Source: Marinifilum sp965230805 (GTDB lineage: Bacteria > Bacteroidota > Bacteroidia > Bacteroidales > Marinifilaceae). Taken from it: DNA of 64,000 nucleotides. The stretch lies in assembly GCF_965230805.1 (NCBI RefSeq), contig NZ_OZ246019.1:124001-188000 (forward strand), in the 5' to 3' direction. Shown one piece after another: positions 36,409-45,229 of the stretch. The notes under the pieces are model-generated. The model was not told where the DNA came from and searched no databases. It was given only the letters and a program-made list of their open reading frames with translations. The first letter of the stretch is position 1, and every line of letters begins with the position of its first letter. The position numbers were made by a program, and so were the translations under genes.

Positions 36409-36895
36409 ACACAAAGCTTGTTTGCTAATGATTCATTTCTGTTTTGATATCCCGTTTTTGATGCTCTCTCTTTAAGTTGAGGGTATCAATATTAAAAGCA
36501 CAAAGAAATATACCAACAAGGAATATGATAGGATTTTTGATGCTCTGTCTTTAAAAAGCACAAAGAAAAATTTACCACTAAGGAATAAGGAAGGATCTCA
36601 CCAAGGAACACAAAGCTTTTTTGCTAATGATTCATTTGTTTTTGATGCTCTCTAAGTTGAGGGTATCAATATTAAAAGCACAAAGAAATATACCAACAAG
36701 GAATATGATAGGATTTTTGATGCTCTGGCTTTAAAAAGCACAAAGAAATAATTTACCACTCAGGAATAAGGAAGGAACTCAACAAGGCTCACAAAGCTTG
36801 TTTGCTAATGATTCATTTCTGTTTTGATGCTCTCACTCTAAGTTGAGGGTATCAATAATTTACCACTAAGGGATACAACAAGGACTCAAAGCTTG
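36409..36895. repeat. Long direct repeats of about 180-200 bp
   Basis: Units begin ACACAAAGCTTGTTTGCTAATG at 36409, 36608 and 36790 (the last incomplete). They contain TTTAAGTTGAGGGTATCAAT and repeated words AAAAGCACAAAGAAA and TTTACCACTAAGGAATAAGG. They are not coding. Confidence 0.85.
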
Positions 36896-36938
36896 TCTGT
36901 TTTAGAAACTAATCTGTCTAACAAATTTATTAACTGCC

Positions 36939-37394
36939 TTGATCGATTAACAATGGCATATTAAAATTCTCTAGGAGCGTTGATCGAAAGGAAAAAGGCC
37001 TTTTGAATTTAAAAACGCACTTTGATCGACTGACAATGCCAAAATTAAATTCAAAATGGCCATTGTTCAAGTGACAATGGCCATTTTAAAATTCATACAG
37101 ACATTGTTTAAGTGACAATCCGCTTTTTTAAATTCAAAAACCGCTTTTCTCAAAAGTCAAAGCCCTAAAAGATTTAAAAGCCCTTTTTCCTTTCGAACAA
37201 TGGCTCTAGGGAATTTCATAGGGCGTTGTCTTTTGAACAATGCGCCTAGAGAATTTCATAGGGCATTGTCTTTTGAACAACGCCCCTAGAGAATTTCATA
37301 GGGCATTGTCTTTTGAACAACGCCCCTAGGGAATTTCATAGGGCGTTGTCTTTTGAACAATGTGCCTAGAGAATTTCTACAGTCATTTTCTCCG
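36939..37394. repeat. Array of about eleven 40-42 bp palindromic units with varying arms
   Basis: Each unit has ACAATG or a variant, a central AAATTC-like core, and a mirrored CATTGT. The last five (starts 37195, 37235, 37275, 37315, 37355) are exactly 40 bp and close copies; those before 37195 keep the design but differ in arms, for example AATGCCAAAATT against AAAATGGCCATT. There are no unique spacers between fixed repeats, so it is not CRISPR. Confidence 0.8.
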
Positions 37395-37587
37395 ACAATG
37401 CTTTTTTGTTCTGTTTTCAATTGCCATACTGTTGCAAACCATCCAGACCTAAAGGTATGATATGTTTATTTTGATGCATCAAAATGGCATTGATCCATAT
37501 TCAACAAACCCAATGCGAATTGTTGCCTGTTGAATCGTGATAATATTGATTATAATTCTTAGATTTGGAATCGTGAATCAAAAATAA

Positions 37588-37667
37588 GTGCACAATACAT
37601 ACCAATATGGCGTGTATTGTGCACCTTTTTACTCTGAGATAAGAAAAATAAGTGCACCAGTGCACAA
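37588..37667 (+). promoter_or_regulatory. GTGCAC-rich inverted repeat upstream of the membrane protein gene
   Basis: GTGCACAATACA (37588-37599) is the exact reverse complement of 37613-37624 and is followed by a short T run. GTGCAC appears twice more at about 37653 and 37661. This may be an operator, a terminator, or both. Confidence 0.45.
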
Positions 37668-37701
37668 ATTAATAGTTAGCAACAACCAAAAAGATACAAG
37701 A

Positions 37702-38604
37702 ATGGCAGAAGGAATTGGAAAAAGTTTAAAACAAGTAATTGTTGCATTTAAAAATGTTTTAGGAAGACTGATTAGGCAGCATCCTGTGATATTTCTAACA
37801 TTTATGGCAATAATCACTTATGGTCTTATAATGTTCACAAAGTCAGAACAAAGAATGACTTTTGGACTTTGTATCTTGATATCTTTCGTTTCAATTTTAA
37901 TTTACACACGAAATAAAAATTATGCGGAGACACTCCTTTCATTTATGTTGGGAGTTTTGACAATTTTTACAATAAAATGGGACACATATACATCAAGATT
38001 ATTTATTGGATTTTATGTTGCTGTTAATATTATTATCTTTTTCCTTACTTCAATTCGACTTGCAATGAAAGTTGAGACTGAACTTACAGCTGCTGCTTCA
38101 TATATTGATTTGAATAATTTTAAAAACACTTACAAGAAATTACAGAGAATATCAAAAGTAGATACGCAATATAACGCATTGGGTGGAATTGAAAGAGCAG
38201 AAACGATTAAGCATTTAGCATATACTAAAGTTCCAATTGAGGAAATAGAAGAATCGGTTAGAAATATTGAATTAATCAAGGTTGTTTTTCAAACTGACTT
38301 AAAAGAGTCCTGTGATTTCTTTAAGACATTATTTTACATTAAGGAAAGAACAGATTCTTATTTTAGCATAACAAATTTATTAGATTTGATAGTAGCTAAA
38401 CGATTACCATTGACTCCAGAAGAATTCTTGACCATTCTTAATCAGACAAAAAAAGTGATTATAAATAATGTCCTTACTATTGACATGTACTTAAATCTTA
38501 TTGACGAGTCTGTTTTTGATGGTGAAGATGTTGATGGCATTATTAATAGAATTAAGAAAGAAATGGCAGTTGCTAACAATAGTAACCGTTGCACAACCAA
38601 GTAA
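37702..38604 (+). CDS. Unknown membrane protein, C-terminus cut by an IS1182 element
   Basis: I do not recognise the family. The ATG at 37702 (MAEGIGKSLKQVIV) is preferred to an upstream GTG. Residues about 30-50, 52-70, 78-95 and 103-122 are hydrophobic and likely cross the membrane; the rest is soluble helix (YIDLNNFKNTYKKLQRISKV). The last five residues and stop come from the IS end starting at 38588. Across the IS the frame would continue for about 20 codons to a TAA at 40370, right before an attC-like site. Confidence 0.7.
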   Translation: MAEGIGKSLKQVIVAFKNVLGRLIRQHPVIFLTFMAIITYGLIMFTKSEQRMTFGLCILISFVSILIYTRNKNYAETLLSFMLGVLTIFTIKWDTYTSRLFIGFYVAVNIIIFFLTSIRLAMKVETELTAAASYIDLNNFKNTYKKLQRISKVDTQYNALGGIERAETIKHLAYTKVPIEEIEESVRNIELIKVVFQTDLKESCDFFKTLFYIKERTDSYFSITNLLDLIVAKRLPLTPEEFLTILNQTKKVIINNVLTIDMYLNLIDESVFDGEDVDGIINRIKKEMAVANNSNRCTTK

Positions 38605-40313
38605 TATTTCTAAAAAATAAGATAAAAGCCATAAAAGTATGCGGATTTGCAAGCTTTTAAGGCTTTGTTTTTTCTGTGTTTTTAGCTTGTGCTTTAAATT
38701 ATTAAGTGCTTAAATTAACTCTAATTAAGCCAATACACTTCTTCAGGGAATGAAACAGAACAATGGCCTGATTTGTCATTGTTTCAGCTGTTTTATTCAT
38801 AAATTTCATTAGTTTTTTAAGGTTATAGGCTGTTGCAGACATGTGCATTACCTTATTGGCCTGGGCAATTCCTATAGTGTTGATTTTTCGAAGTCCCATA
38901 AATTGTGTTAAGGTTCCGAATACAGGCTCGACTGTAGATTGCCGTTTGCCTTTCATGTATCTGCCGAACTTGCTCTGCACTCTTTTGTTGTTGCGTTTAT
39001 ACTGTTCTACATACACAGTTATTGCGATACGTTTTTCATGGCTTTTGCCCAGGCATTTCTTCTTGATAGGACAGTTTTTGCAATCGCTTCGTTTGGTCAG
39101 ATAATGATTCTGAAGAGAGTTGGTTACCATTTTTGTTTTTCGAAAAGTAACTTTCTTTCCCATGGGACAAATCCAGTAGTTTTCCTCTTTGCAGAAGGTA
39201 AATCCTTCGGGTCCTCCCTTGTAAGTTCCGTGTGGAGGAATGTAGCTGATAATGTTTTCCTTTTCCAGAAAAGCATAGTTTTCTCCGCTACTGTAACCGG
39301 CATCGGCAAGAAGGGTTGTCCACAACAAGCCTTGATTTTTAAGTCTTCGCTTTAAACGCTTTGTGGCATCCTGCAAGTATTGATTGTCTTTTTTATCAGC
39401 ATGGTAGGCTTTTACATCGGTGATCACATGATTGGCAGTATCAACACTGATATTATTTAGATAATTCAGCTTTCTGGCTTTGCCAGGTTTTACGCTGATT
39501 CTTGCATCGGGATCGGTTGGGCTGTAATGGGTTTTGTTACTGGTATACTTGGCTCCTTTGTTGGCAGCTCCCGGACGTTGATCCTGATTCTTTTGCCAAT
39601 TACGATTGCGGGATTTTATTTCCTGCAATTCTCTTTTATCGGCTGTAATGATTTGCTGATTGCGAGAAGCCTTATTCTTTTTAGGCTTCCTGTCTTCTCT
39701 ACTCTGGTAGCGAGCTTTTTGAAGATAAGCCTCCAGCTGTTCTTCAGGAACTTTCAGTTCCAAACTATCCATGCTGGCATTGGCTTTTATTGGTGCTGAA
39801 TCCATGGCCTGAGTATGACCTGCAACCATTCCCTTGTCTACACACATGCTTAAAATATGAGTAAAAACCTCTTCAAATATCTTTTCGGGAAACAGTTGTC
39901 TTGTTCTGCTTAAAGTACTGTGCCATGGCAATTGCTCATCGATATCAAATCCTAAGAAAAATAGGATATCCAATCGCATGGAGCAGTGTTCAATTAACTG
40001 TCTGTCACTTATGATATTTTCTAAATACCCAACTAAACAGAGTTTATAAAAAACAACAGGATCAATGCTCTTCTGTCCACATTTCCCGTAGTAAGCTTGA
40101 GTCTTTTTGTATAAAAAGGATAAATCTAAAACGGATCTTAATCTTCGATAGAAATTATTTTCAGGAACTCTTCCGGAGAGTTGAAAGCTGGAAAATAACT
40201 TCTCTTGGTAAAGTTTCTTTCCTTGCATTTTTATTTACAAGTTAAGCTATTATCATTGCTAAGTAAAGTTATTATTGTTAGTTTTATTAACAAGTTATCA
40301 AGAGTTGTGCAAC
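38588..40313 (-). mobile_element. IS1182-family insertion sequence
   Basis: The transposase gene is bounded by GTTGCACAAC (38588-38597) and its reverse complement GTTGTGCAAC (40304-40313), giving about 1.73 kb, a usual IS1182 size. No clear target duplication is visible. It split the preceding cassette gene. Confidence 0.8.
38702..40228 (-). CDS. IS1182 family transposase
   Basis: A 508-aa DDE transposase. It has the N-terminal YYGKCGQKSIDPVVFYKLCLVGYL domain, SDRQLIEHCSMRLDILFFLG, the first catalytic segment AMDSAPIKANAS, the second in TTLLADAGYSSGENY and the cysteine-rich CPMGKK ... CKNCPIKKKCLG loop before the last, RQSTVEPVFGTLTQFMGLRK. The frame is intact, so it may be active. Confidence 0.92.
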   Translation of the reverse strand: MQGKKLYQEKLFSSFQLSGRVPENNFYRRLRSVLDLSFLYKKTQAYYGKCGQKSIDPVVFYKLCLVGYLENIISDRQLIEHCSMRLDILFFLGFDIDEQLPWHSTLSRTRQLFPEKIFEEVFTHILSMCVDKGMVAGHTQAMDSAPIKANASMDSLELKVPEEQLEAYLQKARYQSREDRKPKKNKASRNQQIITADKRELQEIKSRNRNWQKNQDQRPGAANKGAKYTSNKTHYSPTDPDARISVKPGKARKLNYLNNISVDTANHVITDVKAYHADKKDNQYLQDATKRLKRRLKNQGLLWTTLLADAGYSSGENYAFLEKENIISYIPPHGTYKGGPEGFTFCKEENYWICPMGKKVTFRKTKMVTNSLQNHYLTKRSDCKNCPIKKKCLGKSHEKRIAITVYVEQYKRNNKRVQSKFGRYMKGKRQSTVEPVFGTLTQFMGLRKINTIGIAQANKVMHMSATAYNLKKLMKFMNKTAETMTNQAIVLFHSLKKCIGLIRVNLST

Positions 40314-40372
40314 AGGCACAAAAATTAAAATTAAAGGGCGGTGACGCCCAACTAGATAATGTAATAAAATAA

Positions 40373-40448
40373 CAAACGCAGTACGGTTTTGATAAGGCGG
40401 TAGTTGAAAATCACCCTCTAATTTTAGCAAAACCGTTGTGTACAAGCA
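40373..40448 (+). repeat. attC-like site 1
   Basis: ACGGTTTTG ... CAAAACCGT form the outer arms around GATAAGGCGGTAGTTGAAAA. The proposed cut is between G40435 and T40436. It starts right after the reconstructed stop of the cassette gene split by the IS, and the next cassette gene begins 66 nt later. Its inner part matches the relic site at 10171-10240. Confidence 0.6.
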
Positions 40449-40513
40449 GGAGAGCCGACTAGACTAGATTAGGAATTGATAAATAAAAACTAATTAGAAA
40501 AATAATAAGAATC

Positions 40514-41143
40514 ATGAGAAAAACGATTTTAACTGGATTAATATTAATCACAGTACAATTATTAAATGCCCAAATTAATGCCATAACTGACACAGGAGAT
40601 GAAGTGATTTTGTATAATGACGGCACATGGAAATACCTAAATGATAGTATTATTAATAATGTTGCTATTCCAGTAAATGAAAAGGAATTTTCGAAAGGAA
40701 AAAAGTCAACATTTTTAGTTAAGAGCAAAAAACTAAATGTGGGGATTTGGATTAATCCTAAAAGCTGGAATTTTACGAAAGGTACAGAAAATGATGCTTT
40801 TGAATTCCAATTTCAGAAGAAAGGGGATGATTTATATGCAATGTTGATTTCTGAGAAAATGCAGATTCCAATTGAAACCTTGAAAGGTATTGCGATTGAA
40901 AATGCAAAAAGTGCAGCACCTGACATTAATGTTATAAAGGAAGAATATAGAAACGTAAATGGAATTCAAGTTTTAATGATGCAAATGGCAGGAACAATTC
41001 AAGGTATGAGATTCACTTATTATGGTTATTATTATTCAAATTCAAATGGGACGATTCAATTATTAACCTATACGGGTGAAAACTTATTTAATAATTATCT
41101 GGATGACATAGAGGAATTTCTTAATGGATTAGTTGAGATTTAA
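40514..41143 (+). CDS. Unknown exported protein (cassette gene)
   Basis: A 209-aa protein with a signal peptide (MRKTILTGLILITVQLLNAQ) and no family I can name. The mature N-terminus has EVILYNDGTWKYLND, a short motif seen in many exported Bacteroidota proteins, then a mixed alpha/beta region ending YLDDIEEFLNGLVEI. It is one cassette of the array: its upstream start TTGTGTACAAGC is largely complementary to GCCAGCACACAA after its stop (9 of 12). Confidence 0.7.
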   Translation: MRKTILTGLILITVQLLNAQINAITDTGDEVILYNDGTWKYLNDSIINNVAIPVNEKEFSKGKKSTFLVKSKKLNVGIWINPKSWNFTKGTENDAFEFQFQKKGDDLYAMLISEKMQIPIETLKGIAIENAKSAAPDINVIKEEYRNVNGIQVLMMQMAGTIQGMRFTYYGYYYSNSNGTIQLLTYTGENLFNNYLDDIEEFLNGLVEI

Positions 41144-41147
41144 ACAA

Positions 41148-41949
41148 TGCCAGCACACAATCGAGTAGATGGCCAGTGAGCTAACAGCCCACTGGTACAC
41201 CTCTCACACCACCGTACGTACGGGTCTCGTATACGGCGGTTCGTTAGGTATCAGTGTCATCGCTCTTTACACCAACAACACCTTTGCCCGATTTTAGAAT
41301 AAGGCTAGACTCAAATAAATGAGAGCTTCCTTATTGAATTTAAGACAACCTAACGTTCAGCCCTTCGCTACTTTGTGAGACCTCCACAGTTTCTATTTGT
41401 GGCTCATTTCCCGTAACTACTATGGCTTCTGCTGACTTCTTGTCATAACCAACTCGTGGTTGACAAGATCTCCCCTGGTAAGAGCATTTTCCTTCCTCCA
41501 ATTCCTGCCTGATCTACTACTTTGGTGTTTCTCTAAAAAAGAGTTAGGACGTCGACATGATGTGCTGCCTTATCCAACCTCATAGCCTCATATCAGGTTC
41601 CTGTTCGTCAGTACCGGATTTTGTAGTCTCGCTTCCTTCAGTGCATACCTCACGGTAAACCACCTTGCGACTTACTAATGCTTCCCAGAGTCACCTCGGC
41701 ACATAAGGGACTTACACCCTCTGGAAAATTAACATACTTATTGTTAGCTCTTTTGACTAAATATTTGCATATTTAAACTTTTTCAAGAGCTTACAAATAA
41801 GTGTGCTCTTGCTCATGCAGGGCACACACACGCGGTCATAAAATATTGCGCGGATAGTGATATATTTGAACGAAATAACATTTAATCAACGGTTTAGCGG
41901 GCTGATAAGTTTGTGTTTCAAAATGCGCAACGTTTCATACCGCCATCCG
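41148..41949 (+). repeat. attC-like site 2, interrupted by group II intron copy 1
   Basis: Without the intron (41160-41829) the site is about 133 bp. It begins GCCAGCACACA and resumes ACGCGGTCATAAAATATTGC, whose arm mirrors GCGCAACGTTTCATACCGC before the end at G41949. The outer CACAACG / CGTTGTG cores are perfectly complementary. Confidence 0.65.
41160..41829 (-). mobile_element. Group II intron copy 1 (no ORF)
   Basis: On the minus strand it starts GTGTGTGCCC and ends in CTACTCGAT. It has a domain V hairpin (ACCGCCGTA paired with TACGGTGGT, 2-nt bulge) and a domain VI stem (CAGTGGGC / GCTCACTG). Its first 350 nt appear identical to copy 2, but the maturase gene is missing. It might still move with help from copy 2's protein. 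Confidence 0.85.
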
Positions 41950-41977
41950 TTGTGCTTCATGCAAAAACAGACATACA

Positions 41978-42526
41978 ATGAATAAATGTATAACAGTATT
42001 ATTACTCGTTCTTTTAAGTTCTTGTTGTAAAGAAGGAGTGGAAGTAAATAGATACCTTCTGACTGAAATAGAGAAAGAATGCATTCCATATCAAAATAGT
42101 GAAACGATAGGGTTTATTCACTCCAATGGCTATGAATTTGATGTTACTGTATCAAATAGACATGTGAGAATGGAAAGGACTAAAGTCCATCATTGCGGTG
42201 AAAATTATTCAACATATGAATCCTTGAAAGTTGAATTGTTTAGTAATACACCAGAGCTATATGTTAATTTAGAAATGGTTCCTAAAGAATACAATCCACT
42301 TATGACTATTTCAATTAATAGCAATAATTTTTATTTAAATATATCCCCTGAGCCAGACTTTGATACACTCACAGTAAATGGGAAAAAGTATCATAATATA
42401 TATTTCAGCGAATCCTTTGTTGCTGACACATTGACTATTTTACCCAAAGAGATTTTGTACAACAAAGAATATGGTATAATCCAAATCCTAATGACAAATA
42501 ATGAAAAATTTTCAATTAACGAGTAG
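41978..42526 (+). CDS. Unknown lipoprotein (cassette gene, pair member 1)
   Basis: A 182-aa lipoprotein with lipobox LLSSC (Cys16). It is beta-rich with no recognised domain. Its end, KEYGIIQILMTNNEKFSI, resembles the end of the next gene (KGYGIIKFVEENGNEFEV), so the two look like distant paralogs. It overlaps that gene by 26 nt and shares one cassette with it. Confidence 0.7.
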   Translation: MNKCITVLLLVLLSSCCKEGVEVNRYLLTEIEKECIPYQNSETIGFIHSNGYEFDVTVSNRHVRMERTKVHHCGENYSTYESLKVELFSNTPELYVNLEMVPKEYNPLMTISINSNNFYLNISPEPDFDTLTVNGKKYHNIYFSESFVADTLTILPKEILYNKEYGIIQILMTNNEKFSINE

Positions 42527-43121
42527 TATAGTTTTATTCACGATTTCAATACTTATCTATGGTTGTGTAAACGAACCTTGCTTAGATATTAAAGAATTAG
42601 ATAGGCAAAGTGCTATAACTAAAGAATGGTATGTGAATGATAGTATTGGCAATCAGATTATAGTTGATAAAAATGAAATTAGTCAAACTTTAACTATCAG
42701 CTCACGCCATCAGCATAAATGGGATGATATTGTTGAGGATGATTGTGGAAATGTTTATGGTAGCTTCTATTTTACGATTCAATATAACACATCTCTTTCC
42801 CCTTTGCATTTTATGGTTGATATACATGGTTCAGGATTGTCAGAAGATGGCTTTTACTTAAAACTAACTGTAACGGACACAAAATCAGTAGGACATAAGT
42901 CAACTACATATGATTTTGTTAAGGGCAATTGTAGAGAAAATAATGCAAACATAGAAATTATCAATGGTACTTTGATAGATAATAAATTTGATAGTGAGGT
43001 TTTGATGATAGATTTTAAGAATACGAATACACCTAATGATATAAAGACTGTTTATTATGCAAAGGGCTATGGGATAATTAAATTTGTTGAGGAAAATGGT
43101 AATGAATTTGAGGTTCAATAA
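42501..43121 (+). CDS. Unknown lipoprotein (cassette gene, pair member 2)
   Basis: A 206-aa lipoprotein with lipobox LIYGC (Cys22). It is beta-rich and unassigned. It starts inside the end of the previous gene (26-nt overlap), so translation is probably coupled. The cassette ends AAGCACAA at 43137 (its last base counted within the intron), complementary over 8 bases to the cassette start TTGTGCTT at 41950. Confidence 0.7.
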   Translation: MKNFQLTSSIVLFTISILIYGCVNEPCLDIKELDRQSAITKEWYVNDSIGNQIIVDKNEISQTLTISSRHQHKWDDIVEDDCGNVYGSFYFTIQYNTSLSPLHFMVDIHGSGLSEDGFYLKLTVTDTKSVGHKSTTYDFVKGNCRENNANIEIINGTLIDNKFDSEVLMIDFKNTNTPNDIKTVYYAKGYGIIKFVEENGNEFEVQ

Positions 43122-43136
43122 AAGCACGAAAGCACA

Positions 43137-45054
43137 ATCGAGTAGGCAGCCGCTAGGCCATTAGCCTAGCGGAGAACCTCTCACACCACTGTACACACGG
43201 GTCTCGTATATAGCGGTTCGTTAAGTTGTGGGGAAATTTTCTTGTAAATGTCAAGCATTGATTCGTAGCCACGCTTCTTCAATCGATCAAGGGTTATTGT
43301 AGTTCCAAGTATTGGACTTTGAGCAATTGCCCAACCTCCCATTCGAGAACGAGACCATGCATAGGCTTGACCCTGTTCTACTCCTAAACGAATCAGGTTT
43401 TTCCTTTTTCGTTCAGGCTTTTTCCAATGATGCCAGATACAATATCTGAGCCTGTTACGAACCCATCCATCAACATCTTGAAGTTTAACCAGCATACTAG
43501 CCATTCGGAAGTTGTTTACCCAACCTCTTTGAACCTCAGCAAGTTTTTGAATACGTTCTTCAAAACTCATAGGAGTCGTTTTGCGGGTGATGGTTTTTAG
43601 CTTTTGCTTTAAGTTTTTCCAACTCTTTTTGGAAACTACCAATTGATATTTGCCTCGTTCCCCTTTCTTGTAGGTTGGTACAAAGCCAAACCCTAAAAGG
43701 ATGAAGTGAACTGGTCGGCGAATTCCACTCTTTTCCCTGTTGATTTTTAATTTTAGCTTGTCTCTTAAAAACTTGTAAATCGAATTCCCAACTTGTCGGG
43801 CTTGCGATTTTGTTTTAAAATAAATGCTAAAATCATCCGCATAGCGTACAAAGCGTAAGTTCTGGAGTTCCAGTTCTCTGTCCAGTTCATGCAAAATGAT
43901 ATTGGACAAAAGAGGACTTAGTGGACTACCTTGTGGTACTCCTTTTCTTCGTTTGACCAGTTTGCCTTCAATTAAAATCAGGGCTCGCAGCCATTTACGA
44001 ATCAGGCGCATTGTTTCTCTGCATTTTATCTTTCGATAAAGTAACTGCAATAGGTAGCAGTGATCCACTTCATCAAAGAAAGTTTGCAGGTCGATATCTA
44101 CAATATGCTGAAAGCCATCGTTAATATATCCCTGTGCTTTCATGACTGCCTGATGCAGACTTCGCTTTGGTCGAAATCCAAAACTATTGTCTGAGAATTC
44201 AAACTCGAATTTTGCCGTGATTATCTGCAATACCGCTTGCTGAAGCAAACGATCGGTTACGGTCGGAATACCCAATAAGCGCATCTTTCCGTTCCCTTTT
44301 GGAATCTCCACACCTAAAATCGCATGGGGCAAATACTTTCCTGTACGAACCTTTTCAGTCAGCTCATCCCGATTAATCGACATGAGGTCTGTAAGTTTGG
44401 TTACAGGCATATGATCAACACCTGCAGAACCGTGGTTCTTTTGAACCCCGTACATGGCTCGTAATAAGTTCTTGCCTGTTAGTATTTGCTCAATCATTTT
44501 AATTACTTTTTCCCTGTTCCGCTTAATGCAAGGCTAGAATCATAAGAAAGCTTCCTTGCAACATTTGGAACAACTTAACGTTCAACCCTTCACTATTTTG
44601 TGAGACCTCCATGGTTTCTATTCATGGCTCGTTACCAATAGCTAATATGGTATCTGCTGACTTCTCAGTACAACTAACCCGTAGTTCCTGAGATATCCCC
44701 CGGTAAGAGCATTTTCCTTCCTCCAATTCCTGCCTGATCTACTACTTTGGTGTTTCTCTAAAAAAGAGTTAGGACGTCGACATGATGTGCTGCCTTATCC
44801 AACCTCATAGCCTCATATCAGGTTCCTGTTCGTCAGTACCGGATTTTGTAGTCTCGCTTCCTTCAGTGCATACCTCACGGTAAACCACCTTGCGACTTAC
44901 TAATGCTTCCCAGAGTCACCTCGGCACATAAGGGACTTACACCCTCTGGAAAATTAACATACTTATTGTTAGCTCTTTTGACTAAATATTTGCATATTTA
45001 AACTTTTTCAAGAGCTTACAAATAAGTGTGCTCTTGCTCATGCAGGGCACACAC
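43137..45054 (-). mobile_element. Group II intron copy 2 (full length, with maturase)
   Basis: A 1,918-nt intron on the minus strand, starting GTGTGTGCCC at 45054 and ending CTACTCGAT at 43137, with the reverse transcriptase gene in domain IV. It is inserted in an attC-like site opposite to the cassette genes. Confidence 0.88.
43181..44497 (-). CDS. ltrA: Group II intron reverse transcriptase/maturase
   Basis: A 438-aa intron-encoded protein that helps splicing and copies the intron into DNA targets. It has VEIPKGNGKMRLLGIPTVTD, FGFRPKRSLHQAV, GVPQGSPLSPLLSNI and the RT active site FVRYADDFSIYF, then a group II maturase thumb domain (FEERIQKLAEVQRGWVNNFR). There is no HNH endonuclease at the end, as in bacterial classes C, D and E, some of which use hairpin targets. 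The last codons (RPVCTVV) run into domain V. Confidence 0.93.
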   Translation of the reverse strand: MIEQILTGKNLLRAMYGVQKNHGSAGVDHMPVTKLTDLMSINRDELTEKVRTGKYLPHAILGVEIPKGNGKMRLLGIPTVTDRLLQQAVLQIITAKFEFEFSDNSFGFRPKRSLHQAVMKAQGYINDGFQHIVDIDLQTFFDEVDHCYLLQLLYRKIKCRETMRLIRKWLRALILIEGKLVKRRKGVPQGSPLSPLLSNIILHELDRELELQNLRFVRYADDFSIYFKTKSQARQVGNSIYKFLRDKLKLKINREKSGIRRPVHFILLGFGFVPTYKKGERGKYQLVVSKKSWKNLKQKLKTITRKTTPMSFEERIQKLAEVQRGWVNNFRMASMLVKLQDVDGWVRNRLRYCIWHHWKKPERKRKNLIRLGVEQGQAYAWSRSRMGGWAIAQSPILGTTITLDRLKKRGYESMLDIYKKISPQLNEPLYTRPVCTVV

Positions 45055-45229
45055 AAATTGTATATGGCAGGCGGGGTGCTTGGCGGTCTGACAAGTCAGA
45101 CCTTGCGCCCACTTTCCTGCGGGTCTGACAGGATTTATATCGAAAATCCCGCCCGACCACATACAAGTGACCGTTGGTGGCAAGGCAAAAAATACCGTAC
45201 AAATAGGTAAACTAAAATTCGATTAACAA

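Larger units (their letters stand above)
43124..45173 (+). repeat. attC-like site 3, interrupted by group II intron copy 2
   Basis: It begins GCACGAAAGCACA, is interrupted at 43137-45054, and resumes AAATTGTATATGGCAGGCGG. The arm TTGTATATGG..GGCGGG mirrors CCCGCCCGACCACATACAA, with an inner GGTCTGAC / GTCAGACC hairpin. Without the intron it is about 132 bp, the same size as sites 2 and 4 with a different sequence. Confidence 0.65.

Noticed and set aside
36939..37394. CRISPR array
   Set aside because: The 40-bp units are contiguous or vary along their whole length; there is no fixed repeat alternating with unique spacers and no cas gene.
43181..44497. Retron or diversity-generating reverse transcriptase
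   Set aside because: The protein has a group II maturase domain and is surrounded by intron domain V and VI structures; there is no template/variable repeat pair or msr-msd element.
45028..45210. A 60-aa plus-strand ORF upstream of the cassette gene at 45230
   Set aside because: It lies across the intron end and the attC-like hairpin and has no recognisable protein character.
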